Source: Thalassospira mesophila (GTDB lineage Bacteria > Pseudomonadota > Alphaproteobacteria > Rhodospirillales > Thalassospiraceae). Taken from it: a stretch of 64,000 nt of DNA. The notes under the pieces are model-generated. The model was not told where the DNA came from. It worked only from the letters and a program-made list of their open reading frames with translations, and did no database searches. The DNA lies in the NCBI RefSeq assembly GCF_002115755.1, contig NZ_JFKA01000001.1:806001-870000 (forward strand). Direction: 5' to 3'. Position 1 is the first letter of the stretch, and every line of letters starts with the position of its first letter. Of the stretch, positions 56,178-64,000 are shown piece by piece. The translations under genes were made by a program, and so were the position numbers.

Positions 56178-56950
56178 TTGCCGGCTCCTGCCTGTTCGGG
56201 GTTATAGGCCGGTTGGGCATTGCCGGGGCTGTCCTCGCCAATGCCGCTAAGTTGCAGGGCGCGAATGCGGCGTTCGTTCAGTTCAAGGCGCACGCGCAAA
56301 ATCAGCACGATCACGTAATAGCCGGTAAAGCCGACCGCGATCAGAAACAACGGCCAGAGCATGCTGGGGTCGATGCTGGGCCCGCCCATTCGGGCCACCG
56401 ATGCCGGTTGATGCAGGGTGTTCCACCAGTCGACCGAAAATTTGACAATCGGCACATTGATAACCCCCACCAGCGCCAGCGCCGACCCGGCCTTTGACCC
56501 ACGTTCCGGGTCGTCAAAGGCATTTACCAGCGCCATATAGCCCAGATACAAAAACAGCAAAATCAGCATCGAGGTCAGGCGTGCATCCCACACCCACCAT
56601 GTGCCCCACATCGGCTCCCCCCACAGCGACCCGGTAATCAGGCACAGGGCGGTGAAGGTGGCACCAATAGGCGCGGTGGCGCGCGCGGCAATGTCGGCCA
56701 GCGGATGTTTCCAGATCAGGCTCATGGCGCCACAAATCGCCATGCCGACATAACAAAACAGGCCCATCCATGCGGCGGGCACATGGATATACATGATGCG
56801 CACGGTATCACCCTGCTGATAATCAGCAGGGGAAACAACCAGCGCCAGATACAGGCCCACAGCCAGGGTCAACACCGTAATGCCGATGGCCCAGGGCATG
56901 ACAGCACTGGCCAGTTTCAGAAACACACTTGGTTTGGCGAAACGATGCAT
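56174..56950 (-). CDS. ccmC: Heme transporter/ligase CcmC
   Basis: Six-helix membrane protein presenting heme to CcmE. The WWD motif is WGTWWVWDARLTSMLIL; flanking histidines are in MYIHVPAAWM and WWNTLHQPAS. The ATG at 56950 (MHRFAKPSVFLKLA) has AAGGAAAA just upstream and matches the family start, giving 258 residues; the frame from 57037 would add 29 atypical residues. Confidence 0.95.
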   Translation of the reverse strand: MHRFAKPSVFLKLASAVMPWAIGITVLTLAVGLYLALVVSPADYQQGDTVRIMYIHVPAAWMGLFCYVGMAICGAMSLIWKHPLADIAARATAPIGATFTALCLITGSLWGEPMWGTWWVWDARLTSMLILLFLYLGYMALVNAFDDPERGSKAGSALALVGVINVPIVKFSVDWWNTLHQPASVARMGGPSIDPSMLWPLFLIAVGFTGYYVIVLILRVRLELNERRIRALQLSGIGEDSPGNAQPAYNPEQAGAGK

Positions 56951-57076
56951 TTTTCCTTGTCCATTCGCATCACGGGCGAAAAATTTCTTTTCCGGGCCGG
57001 TTTGTCGGTCTTTCTCAATGTTTTTGCCTGCAGTCATCCGGCGGGCCGGATAGCTGGCAGGGCGCGGGTTTTGTCT

Positions 57077-57742
57077 TTATTCCACCGCCAGCCGCAGGGC
57101 ACGGGCCGCTGCGAACGGGGCAAGGGCCAGTGTCAAAAGCAGGATGGCCCCCATAATTTGTATATGTTCACCGGCGGGCAGGCCCAAAAGGGCGGCTTCA
57201 ACGGCACCGGCGCCAAAAATAAGCACCGGAATATAAAGTGGCAAGACCAGCACCGATACCAGAACCCCGCCGCGACGCGCGCCCAGAATTAACGCCGCCC
57301 CAATCGCCCCGATCAGGCTAAGGGCCGGTGTGCCGACCAGCATGGCCAGCATCAAGGTACCAAAACCGGCACTGTTCATATTTAGCATCACCGCCATTAA
57401 CGGTGCGGCAATGATCAGCGGCAGGCCCGTTGTCAGCCAGTGTGCCAGAACCTTGCCCAGAACAACCAGTTCGAGCGGGACGGGCGACAGCGACAAAAGT
57501 TCCAGCGTGCCGTCTTCAAAATCGGTCTGAAAGACCCGCTCCAGTGACAGCATCGCGGCCAGCAGGGCCGAAACCCAGATAACCCCCGATGCAATACGGG
57601 CCAGAATATTGGCTTCCGGTCCCACGCCAAAAGGAAACAGCGTGGTGGTGACGATAAAGAAGGCTACCACCATAATTGAATCGGCACCTTGACGAAGCGC
57701 AAGGCGCAGGTCACGCGCCAATATGGCCATCAGTATTTTCAT
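57077..57742 (-). CDS. ccmB: Heme exporter protein CcmB
   Basis: A 221-residue membrane subunit of the CcmABC release complex. Typical blocks are LARDLRLALRQGADSIMVVAFF, FEDGTLELLSLSP and LVGTPALSLIGAIGAAL. It overlaps ccmA by four bases. Confidence 0.95.
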   Translation of the reverse strand: MKILMAILARDLRLALRQGADSIMVVAFFIVTTTLFPFGVGPEANILARIASGVIWVSALLAAMLSLERVFQTDFEDGTLELLSLSPVPLELVVLGKVLAHWLTTGLPLIIAAPLMAVMLNMNSAGFGTLMLAMLVGTPALSLIGAIGAALILGARRGGVLVSVLVLPLYIPVLIFGAGAVEAALLGLPAGEHIQIMGAILLLTLALAPFAAARALRLAVE

Positions 57743-58482
57743 GCAATCCCCGAAAAATCGTGCGCCGGGGAACGCGATTTGGCGGTGGTGCCAGTCTCAT
57801 CGTCGTTTTCGTCACCATCATCAAAATCATGATCCTGAGCGAGCCAGTCAAACATCGGCATGGCAAATTCGTCGAGATCAACACTGCGCGGGCTGCCAAC
57901 ATCGAGATCAATATGGGTTGAATAAACCACAATGCCGCCGCGTGCGCGAAAATCATCAATGATGCGGGCCAGATCGGCACAGGATTCGCGGTCCAGCCCG
58001 ACGGTCGGTTCATCAAGTAACCAAAGGTCGCACTCGCCAATCAGAATACGGGCAAGGGCGGTGCGGCGTTTTTGCCCGCTTGATAAAAACCGGCCACTGG
58101 TTTTGGCCAAATGCAAAATGCCCAGGGCATTTAACGCATAATCAATGGCGGCGTCGCTGTTATCAACATCACGCAGGCTGGCCCATAGACGCAGATTATC
58201 GCGCACGGTGAGAACAGGTTTAACCGCATCCTGATGCCCCAGATATTGCAGGCGGGCGCGATGGGCGGGTAAATCGTGACGGATATTTTGATTTTTCCAG
58301 CAAATGGAACCGGTTAACGGTTCGGACAAACCGGCCATCAGGCGTAACAGGCTGGACTTGCCAGCACCATTACGTCCGCGCAGCATCAGGGCATCGCCCG
58401 GATGTGCCTCGAACGCCAGATCGGCGAAAACAAGACGTTCACCACGGCGGCAGGTAAGATCAGAACCGGTAAAAACAGTCAT
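57739..58482 (-). CDS. ccmA: ABC transporter ATP-binding protein CcmA
   Basis: ATPase that releases heme-loaded CcmE. Walker A GRNGAGKSS, signature LSSGQKRR, Walker B LWLLDEPTVGLD and switch STHID are present. After the ABC fold (about 205 residues) it carries an acidic tail (DHDFDDGDENDDETG) not usual for the family. The ATG at 58482 is preferred to one at 58500. First gene of the ccm operon; the DUF1223 gene is 192 bases upstream on the same strand. Confidence 0.93.
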   Translation of the reverse strand: MTVFTGSDLTCRRGERLVFADLAFEAHPGDALMLRGRNGAGKSSLLRLMAGLSEPLTGSICWKNQNIRHDLPAHRARLQYLGHQDAVKPVLTVRDNLRLWASLRDVDNSDAAIDYALNALGILHLAKTSGRFLSSGQKRRTALARILIGECDLWLLDEPTVGLDRESCADLARIIDDFRARGGIVVYSTHIDLDVGSPRSVDLDEFAMPMFDWLAQDHDFDDGDENDDETGTTAKSRSPAHDFSGIA

Positions 58483-58674
58483 CCAGGCCACACAAACCAT
58501 TCACATGTCATGCACTTCTATACCGTGAAGTGTGACGGGAATCATGCTTTATCCGACATTTGGCAAGATGACTTTGTTTCAGGTCAATCTGTGGGCTTTT
58601 GCGGTGGGTTTTGCACATTATTTTAATAAAAACGTACCGTGCGGGAGTTCAATGAAAATCTGCCATCCCGGCAC

Positions 58675-59445
58675 CTAGTAAAAGCGCGCCATCCCGGCGC
58701 TGCGAATGGGGCCGCCATTTTCTTCCTGCAACAAAACAGCGATGCCGCCATTGCATTCATATTCCAGCCGCACCGGAATTTCGCGCGGTTTGCCATCCCA
58801 CGTGCCCAGATCGTCCAGCTCGCGCACGATATTAACATGCGTTAAATTGCGCCCGGCATTTTCGCCTGCTTCAACATCGGTGCTGGCGTGGCGGTCAAAC
58901 CCGACCAGCCAGATTTTAAGCGGCTTTGTCGGTGCGTTGCCAGGGGTGGCCGCCAGTTCCACAATGCCACCCGGTTTTTGCCCGGCGGTGGCATCGGTTT
59001 TAATCGTCACCCAGGATGCCAGCGAGGAGGGCTTTTGCAAGGCGGCCTTCAGGATGGCGTCCTTGTGGGTGGCGCGTACCGAGCCCGCACCATTGATCAT
59101 GATTTGCGGGGTGTAAACATAGCTTTCATGCTGGAAGGCGGCATATTTGCGCTGGCGGTCGGTATAGACTGGTTCGGAAAAACGGTCTTTCCAGCCCAGA
59201 TAGTTCCAGTAATCGACATGGAACGACAACAAAAGCAGGTCATCTGTTTCGGTGGAAATATCACGCAAAACCGCATCGGCCGGCGGGCAGGAACTGCATC
59301 CCTCGGAGGTGAAAAGTTCGACAACTGCCTGCGGGGTTTGGCTGGTGCTTTGCCCTGCGGCGGCGTGGGCCGGGCCGGGAACAGCAAGCGCAAGCCAGAC
59401 TGCCAGGGCGGAACCCCGCAAAAGTTTGAGTGAATGTGTTTTCAT
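58675..59445 (-). CDS. DUF1223 thioredoxin-like secreted protein
   Basis: A 256-residue protein with a signal peptide ending PGPAHA and the DUF1223 core: VELFTSEGCSSCPPADAVL with a CxxC redox-type motif, SFHVDYWNYLGWKD, and YTPQIMINGAG. The fold is thioredoxin-like but the function is not known. The ATG at 59445 places the signal peptide at the N-terminus. The location upstream of the ccm operon hints at a periplasmic thiol role, which is inference. Confidence 0.88.
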   Translation of the reverse strand: MKTHSLKLLRGSALAVWLALAVPGPAHAAAGQSTSQTPQAVVELFTSEGCSSCPPADAVLRDISTETDDLLLLSFHVDYWNYLGWKDRFSEPVYTDRQRKYAAFQHESYVYTPQIMINGAGSVRATHKDAILKAALQKPSSLASWVTIKTDATAGQKPGGIVELAATPGNAPTKPLKIWLVGFDRHASTDVEAGENAGRNLTHVNIVRELDDLGTWDGKPREIPVRLEYECNGGIAVLLQEENGGPIRSAGMARFY

Positions 59446-59498
59446 GGCCCTATCATTGCCGATTGCCCCATCACCTGCCAATCACAAGCGGTTGAAGC

Positions 59499-59529
59499 AA
59501 CCACAGGTTACGAAAACATGTGGTTTTTT
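59499..59529 (+). terminator. Terminator-like hairpin before the NSS transporter
   Basis: AACCACA and TGTGGTT form a 7-bp stem with a 13-nt loop, directly followed by a T-run. It lies between divergent genes where no + strand gene should end, so it may be a leader attenuator or the end of a small RNA. Confidence 0.35.
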
Positions 59530-59714
59530 GCGTAAATGGATGCTCCATTCACCGGCGTTTTCTGCTAAAGGGTGATATTAGCTGCGGTTTATGCGTGGTG
59601 CCAATGGCAGCGGACGGGTGCCGCGGCCAATGATCAAAATTTAAAAGAAAAGCCGGTCCATCACCCCGCGAACGGGTGTGAAACGAGACCGCAAGACAAG
59701 AGGGTTTGCAGGTA

Positions 59715-61049
59715 ATGATGAAACGTGAACATTGGGGGTCACGCCTCGGCTTTATTCTGGCGGCTGCGGGGTCAGCCGTTGGTTTGGGTAATATCTGGAA
59801 ATTTCCCTATATGGCAGGGGTTAACGGGGGCGGCGCGTTCCTGCTGATTTATCTGGCACTGGTCTTTACAATCGGCCTGTCGGTGATGCTGGCCGAAATG
59901 GTGATTGGCCGCATGGCCGAAAAGAACGCCATTGGCGCGTTTAAAAAGCTTAAAGGTGGTGCCTGGCCGCTGGTGGGTTTGTGCGGGGTTGCCGCCGCCT
60001 TCATGATCCTGTCGTTTTACAGTGTCGTTGCGGGCTGGACGATTGCCTATATGGTCAAATCGGTGAGCGGGGCTATTTCCAGCAGCGATCCGGCGGTGCT
60101 GGGTGCAGCCTTTGGCGGCTTTATTTCCGGCAGTATTTCGCCGCTGTTTTACCATGCCATTTTCATGGCGCTGACGGTGTTTGTGGTGCTTTCGGGCATT
60201 GGCAGTGGCATTGAACGGGCATCGAAAATTTTGATGCCAGCCTTGTTCGTGCTGCTTCTGGTGCTAATTGTGCGCGCCGTGACGTTGCCCGGTGCAGATA
60301 AAGGCTTGGCCTTTTTGTTGCAGCCGGACTTTTCCAAGGTGACCTGGCATACGGTGTCCGATGCACTGTCGCAGGCGTTTTTCTCGCTGTCGCTGGGCAT
60401 GGGGGCCATGATCACCTATGGTTCGTATCTGTCGAAAAAGGAAAACATTTCCGGGGCAGCGGGCTGGGTTACCCTGCTTGATACCGCCGTTGCGGTTTTG
60501 GCCGGTTTGCTGGTGTTGCCTGCCGTGTTTGCCTTTGGCTTTGACCCGGCAGCAGGCCCGGGCCTGACATTTATCACGCTGCCAGCTGTTTTTGCGCAAA
60601 TGCCGTTTGGCGCGTTTTTCGCCTTCCTGTTCTTCTTGTTGCTCGCGATTGCGGCCCTGACATCGTCGGTGTCAATTCTGGAAGTTGTGGTCGCCTATTT
60701 CGTTGATGATCGTGGCGTTAATCGCAAAATGGCATCCATCGTTGTGGGCGTCATCATTTTCTTTTTGGGCATTCCGTCGTCGTTGTCGATGGGGATGATG
60801 GCCGATACCAAATTTTTCGGCATGACCTTCTTTGATCTGATGGATTTCCTGTCGTCGAAATTGCTGCTGCCGATTGGCGGGCTGTTTATTTCGCTGTTTG
60901 TCGGCTGGGTTGTCTGGGGCGCGGCAAAGGCCGATATTGCCGCGCATAACGGCACGGTTCCGTTCTGGATCAATGGCTGGGGCATTGTGGTGAAATTCAT
61001 CGCGCCGCTGGCAATTGCCTTTATCCTGATTCAGGGCCTGATGGGATAA
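59715..61049 (+). CDS. Sodium-dependent transporter, NSS/SNF family
   Basis: A 444-residue LeuT-fold symporter with about 11 helices, probably importing an amino acid with sodium. The family start GSAVGLGNIWKFPYMAGVNGGGAF carries the Na/substrate-binding unwound helix 1. The ATG at 59715 is chosen (a second ATG follows); TTG at 59706 is less likely. It stands alone and ends in a strong terminator. Confidence 0.93.
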   Translation: MMKREHWGSRLGFILAAAGSAVGLGNIWKFPYMAGVNGGGAFLLIYLALVFTIGLSVMLAEMVIGRMAEKNAIGAFKKLKGGAWPLVGLCGVAAAFMILSFYSVVAGWTIAYMVKSVSGAISSSDPAVLGAAFGGFISGSISPLFYHAIFMALTVFVVLSGIGSGIERASKILMPALFVLLLVLIVRAVTLPGADKGLAFLLQPDFSKVTWHTVSDALSQAFFSLSLGMGAMITYGSYLSKKENISGAAGWVTLLDTAVAVLAGLLVLPAVFAFGFDPAAGPGLTFITLPAVFAQMPFGAFFAFLFFLLLAIAALTSSVSILEVVVAYFVDDRGVNRKMASIVVGVIIFFLGIPSSLSMGMMADTKFFGMTFFDLMDFLSSKLLLPIGGLFISLFVGWVVWGAAKADIAAHNGTVPFWINGWGIVVKFIAPLAIAFILIQGLMG

Positions 61050-61076
61050 TATCCTGACGGGGATGGCATAAATACC

Positions 61077-61111
61077 GGGCGGAAACGGGGTGCCGTTTCC
61101 GCCCTTTTTTT
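61077..61111 (+). terminator. Terminator of the NSS transporter gene
   Basis: GGGCGGAAACGG and CCGTTTCCGCCC form a perfect 12-bp stem with a 4-nt loop, followed by seven T. Confidence 0.96.
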
Positions 61112-61120
61112 AAGGGCCCG

Positions 61121-63763
61121 TTATACCGGGAACTGGCGGCGATCATTGGTGAACAGATGGGCAAAGCTGCTTTCGATTTCTTCGGCGCGCACGGGGCGCC
61201 CGCGCAGGAAACCTTGCAGAAAATCACAGCCGTTATCGCGCAGGAACTGTTCTTGTTGCGGGGTTTCGACCCCTTCGGCGATGCAGGTTTTGCCCAGATT
61301 GTGCGCCATGTTGATGATGGTGCGCACCAGTTCGCTGCCGCCAATGCCTTTGCCAATATCATTGACAAAACTGCGGTCAATTTTCAGCACGTCAAACGGC
61401 ACATGGCGCAGATAACTCAGGCTGGAAAAGCCGGTGCCAAAATCGTCGAGCGCAATTTTAACCCCCAGATCACTGATGCGTTGCAATTTGCGGCAGGTAT
61501 CGTCGATATCCTGCATGAACAGGCTTTCGGTGATTTCAATTTCCAACCGGTCACCGGCCAGCCCGGTTTCATTTAACACCGACGACACCAGGTCGCCAAA
61601 TTCGATCGGGCTGTTAAATTGCTGCAGCGAGGCATTGACCGCCATGGTGATGTTATGCAGGCCGCGCTGCCGCCATTTTACGGTCTGGCTGCACGCGGTG
61701 CGCAATACCCACAGGCCGATTTCATCAATCATGCCAATTTCTTCGGCCAGCGGAATGAATTTACCAGGTGGAAGTTCGCCATGTTTGGGATGACGCCAGC
61801 GGATCAGGGCTTCAAACCCCGAAAGCCCGCCATCATTGGCAATGAATTGGGGCTGATAGGCCAAATACAGCTCGCGCCGTTCCAGTGCGTGGCGCAAATC
61901 GCTTTCAAGGGCCAGGGTGTTGCTGTTGATGGTGTTCATTGACCGGTTATAGTGATTGAACCGGTTGCGCCCGTGGTTTTTGGCGCGCAGCATGGCAATT
62001 TCGGCATTGCGCAATAACATGGTGGTGTCGTTGCCATCACGCGGATACAGGGTAATGCCCATGCTGGCGGTAATAAACAGCTCGCCGCCCGATGCGGAAA
62101 AATGGGGCTGGTTAAATACCTCCATCAAATCCTGGGCCATGGTTTCAAGGGTATCCTTGCCACCTTTTTGCGGCAGCAAAATTGCAAAATCGTCTGCGCC
62201 CATGCGCGCCAGAATGGCATCCCCCGGCAACGCCCGGTGCAAGCGCCCGGCAAAATCAACCAGCACATCGTCGCCAATGGTGTGGCCCAGTGTGTTGTTG
62301 ATGCGCTGGAAATTATCAATATCAACCAGCAAAACCGCTACGCTGTCCTTGTTGCCGCGACATTCGTTCAGGGTGCGGCCCAGCACATCAATAAATCGGC
62401 GCCGGTTGGGATAGCCGGTCAGCTCATCAAAATGCGACAGGCGGCGAATGTCCTCGCTGGTTTGTTTGCGATCGGTAATGTCGGAAAAAATCCCGGCATA
62501 TTGCAACACCCGGCCTTCTTCATCGCGAATGGCAATGATTGATAGCCATTCGGGGTAAATCTCGCCCGATTTGCGCCGGTTCCATATTTCGCCCTGCCAG
62601 CGCCCGGCCCGGGTAATGCTTTGCCACATGTCTTCGTAAAATGCCCGGTCATGGCGGCCCGATTGCAACAGATTGGGGCTTTGGCCAATGGCCTCGGCGC
62701 GGCTATAGCCGGTAACGCGGGTAAAGGACGGGTTTACATCCTCGATCTTGCCCTGATCATCGACAATGATGATGCCGTCGGGCGAACTTTCAATGATCTT
62801 GCGGCTGAGATGCAGCGATTTTTGCGCCCGCGCCAGCGCCGTGTCGCGGTCTTCCATCGCATCGTGCATATGCTGCAGATAGTCTTGTTCGATCGAGGCC
62901 AGAAGGTCATTGAACGATAAAATGCCCAGCACGTTCTGCTGTGTATCGGTGACCACAAGATGGCGGATCTGATGGTCGATCATGATCTGGCGGGCATCTT
63001 GCAAGCTGGTATGGTCGGAAACCCGGCGTACCGGGCGGCTGGCAATTTCCCATGCCGAGCCCGAGGCACTGCGATGCACCAGATAGCCGACAATATCGCG
63101 TTCGGTAACAATGCCGATGGTGCCCGTGACCGGCCCGCTATCGTCACCCGAACCCGCCAGATCGGGGCGGGCGTCATTGATCGGGGAGGAGGTATTTTCG
63201 GGCATCTCCGGGGTTACGGGCTGAAAGACAATGGCGCTGTCGCATTCGCCTTCTTTCATCGCCGCCTGAAGCAGGCCAATCGGGGTGTCGCCCGGTACAC
63301 TGACGGTGTTGCGGCGAATGATCGAGGCAACATCGCGTTCGCGCAAGGGGTGAATGGCACTGGGTACGCGGATCAAATCGCTTTGGCTGACAATCCCGAC
63401 CAGGCATTCCTGATCATCGATAATGATCAGATGGCGCAATTTATCGCGGCGCATGCGAAATGTTGCCGCCTCGACCGAGGCATGGGCCGACATTGTGCGT
63501 ACCGGCGACGACATCCAGTCGGAAATCGGGCGCAGAAAGGCAGACGGGTCTTCAGCGCTGATGCCAAGACAGTCATGTTCTGTCCAGACGCCAACGGGTT
63601 TGTTTTCGAGCGTCACAACGATCGAGCTTCGCCGCTGACGATGCATCAGGGCGATGGCGTCGCCAAGCGGCAGCTCCGGGTTGCAGGTCAGAACCTGGCC
63701 GTGCGTCAAAGTTCCAACACGCACCGTTAACAGCGGGGCCGGGATTTTGGCGTAACGCGTCAT
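61121..63763 (-). CDS. CBS-PAS-GGDEF-EAL signalling protein
   Basis: An 880-residue cyclic-di-GMP protein. N-terminal CBS-type modules (VRTMSAHASVEAATFRMRRD, LRHLIIIDD, then VSDHTSLQDARQIM) are followed by a PAS domain (ESSPDGIIIVDDQGKIEDVN), a PAC segment, a GGDEF domain and an EAL domain. The GGDEF signature reads GADDF (62186-62200), so cyclase activity is doubtful. The EAL motifs are intact: FEALIRWRHP, EITESLF, DDFGTGFSSL, KIDRSF, EGVET. Most likely a phosphodiesterase modulated by ligand-binding CBS and PAS domains. The ATG at 63763 (MTRYAKIPAPLL) is chosen over a frame reaching 63862. Confidence 0.92.
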   Translation of the reverse strand: MTRYAKIPAPLLTVRVGTLTHGQVLTCNPELPLGDAIALMHRQRRSSIVVTLENKPVGVWTEHDCLGISAEDPSAFLRPISDWMSSPVRTMSAHASVEAATFRMRRDKLRHLIIIDDQECLVGIVSQSDLIRVPSAIHPLRERDVASIIRRNTVSVPGDTPIGLLQAAMKEGECDSAIVFQPVTPEMPENTSSPINDARPDLAGSGDDSGPVTGTIGIVTERDIVGYLVHRSASGSAWEIASRPVRRVSDHTSLQDARQIMIDHQIRHLVVTDTQQNVLGILSFNDLLASIEQDYLQHMHDAMEDRDTALARAQKSLHLSRKIIESSPDGIIIVDDQGKIEDVNPSFTRVTGYSRAEAIGQSPNLLQSGRHDRAFYEDMWQSITRAGRWQGEIWNRRKSGEIYPEWLSIIAIRDEEGRVLQYAGIFSDITDRKQTSEDIRRLSHFDELTGYPNRRRFIDVLGRTLNECRGNKDSVAVLLVDIDNFQRINNTLGHTIGDDVLVDFAGRLHRALPGDAILARMGADDFAILLPQKGGKDTLETMAQDLMEVFNQPHFSASGGELFITASMGITLYPRDGNDTTMLLRNAEIAMLRAKNHGRNRFNHYNRSMNTINSNTLALESDLRHALERRELYLAYQPQFIANDGGLSGFEALIRWRHPKHGELPPGKFIPLAEEIGMIDEIGLWVLRTACSQTVKWRQRGLHNITMAVNASLQQFNSPIEFGDLVSSVLNETGLAGDRLEIEITESLFMQDIDDTCRKLQRISDLGVKIALDDFGTGFSSLSYLRHVPFDVLKIDRSFVNDIGKGIGGSELVRTIINMAHNLGKTCIAEGVETPQQEQFLRDNGCDFLQGFLRGRPVRAEEIESSFAHLFTNDRRQFPV

Positions 63764-63890
63764 TATTCGGTGCAACAAGTGGTTAAATACAAGGGTTTTG
63801 CTCCTGCGTGGGAGGACCGGGGCATAATATTCCCTAACACCTACGCAATTATGGCACCACACGTTAGGGGATAGATCAATTCAAAACTAA

Positions 63891-63929
63891 AAAAACACCC
63901 CGCCAGAAAAAATCTGACGGGGTGTTTTT
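63891..63929 (-). terminator. Terminator of the gene at the right edge
   Basis: ACACCCCG/CGGGGTGT plus CAGA/TCTG, with one mismatch, and A/T tracts at both ends. On the minus strand it is followed by a run of seven T. Confidence 0.9.
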
Positions 63930-63964
63930 GAAATTTGCCGATTAAACCCCGAAGGGTTTGAAAA

Positions 63965-64000
63965 TCAGGCAGCATCCTTGATCATGTTGCGCAGAACGAA
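63965..64000 (-). CDS. C-terminal end of an unidentified protein
   Basis: The last 11 codons (FVLRNMIKDAA, then TGA) of a minus-strand gene entering from the right. The terminator at 63891-63929 shortly after the stop supports a real gene end. Too little is present to name it. An AAACCC/GGGTTT hairpin (63944-63959) lies between stop and terminator. Confidence 0.6.
   Translation of the reverse strand, partial: FVLRNMIKDAA

Overview
The window looks like chromosome of a marine-type alphaproteobacterium of the Rhodospirillales, probably close to Thalassospira. This placement is an inference from gene families, gene order (ispH-thrB; gcvT-gcvH-gcvPA-gcvPB; a full ccmABCDEFGHI operon; ctaC-ctaD-ctaB-ctaG-ctaE-DUF983-surf1) and the moderately high GC of the genes. 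No rRNA, CRISPR array, transposase or prophage module was seen. Most of the window is dense housekeeping sequence with one tRNA gene (tRNA-Gln).

Layout. 1-2.6 kb: thrB (cut by the window edge) and ispH on the minus strand, then a small lipoprotein gene. 2.7-7.45 kb: a tandem glycine riboswitch and the complete glycine cleavage operon, closed by a terminator. 7.6-9.8 kb: a first CheZ phosphatase, a hypothetical protein and a peroxiredoxin. 9.9-18.4 kb: a DsbD/ScsB-type reductase, a YqgE-type protein, a LysR/MFS divergent pair, a small monooxygenase, an oxidoreductase/TetR divergent pair with a clear operator, and a second CheZ. 18.4-19.56 kb: 1.1 kb without convincing genes, holding a nested inverted repeat. 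19.56-25.9 kb: aa3-type cytochrome c oxidase subunits and assembly factors. 26-31 kb: an M32 carboxypeptidase, a cyclic-nucleotide-binding protein, thrC and an M16 peptidase.

31.1-34.2 kb carries a 1021-residue STAND-type P-loop NTPase with about nine 44-residue C-terminal repeats. The DNA coding for the repeats is AT-rich, and the gene is the clearest accessory element and the best candidate for an undescribed (possibly anti-phage) protein. 34.3-41.2 kb is a probable catabolic locus: a polar amino-acid-type ABC transporter, a glycosylasparaginase-family Ntn hydrolase, a binding protein, a LacI regulator, a ROK sugar kinase and CutC. Two identical 14-bp LacI-type operators, one in the promoter region and one inside the hydrolase gene, mark it. 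I infer uptake and breakdown of glycosylated asparagine (for example GlcNAc-Asn).

41.2-50.8 kb: tRNA-Gln, ispE, a TPR lipoprotein, a DJ-1/PfpI protein, ETF-ubiquinone oxidoreductase, a family-4-like uracil-DNA glycosylase with a reduced cysteine set, a lytic transglycosylase and a small membrane protein. 51-58.5 kb: the complete cytochrome c maturation (System I) operon on the minus strand, which complements the oxidase cluster. 58.6-64 kb: a DUF1223 protein, a sodium-dependent NSS transporter, a CBS-PAS-GGDEF-EAL protein with a degenerate GGDEF motif, and the 3' tip of one more gene.
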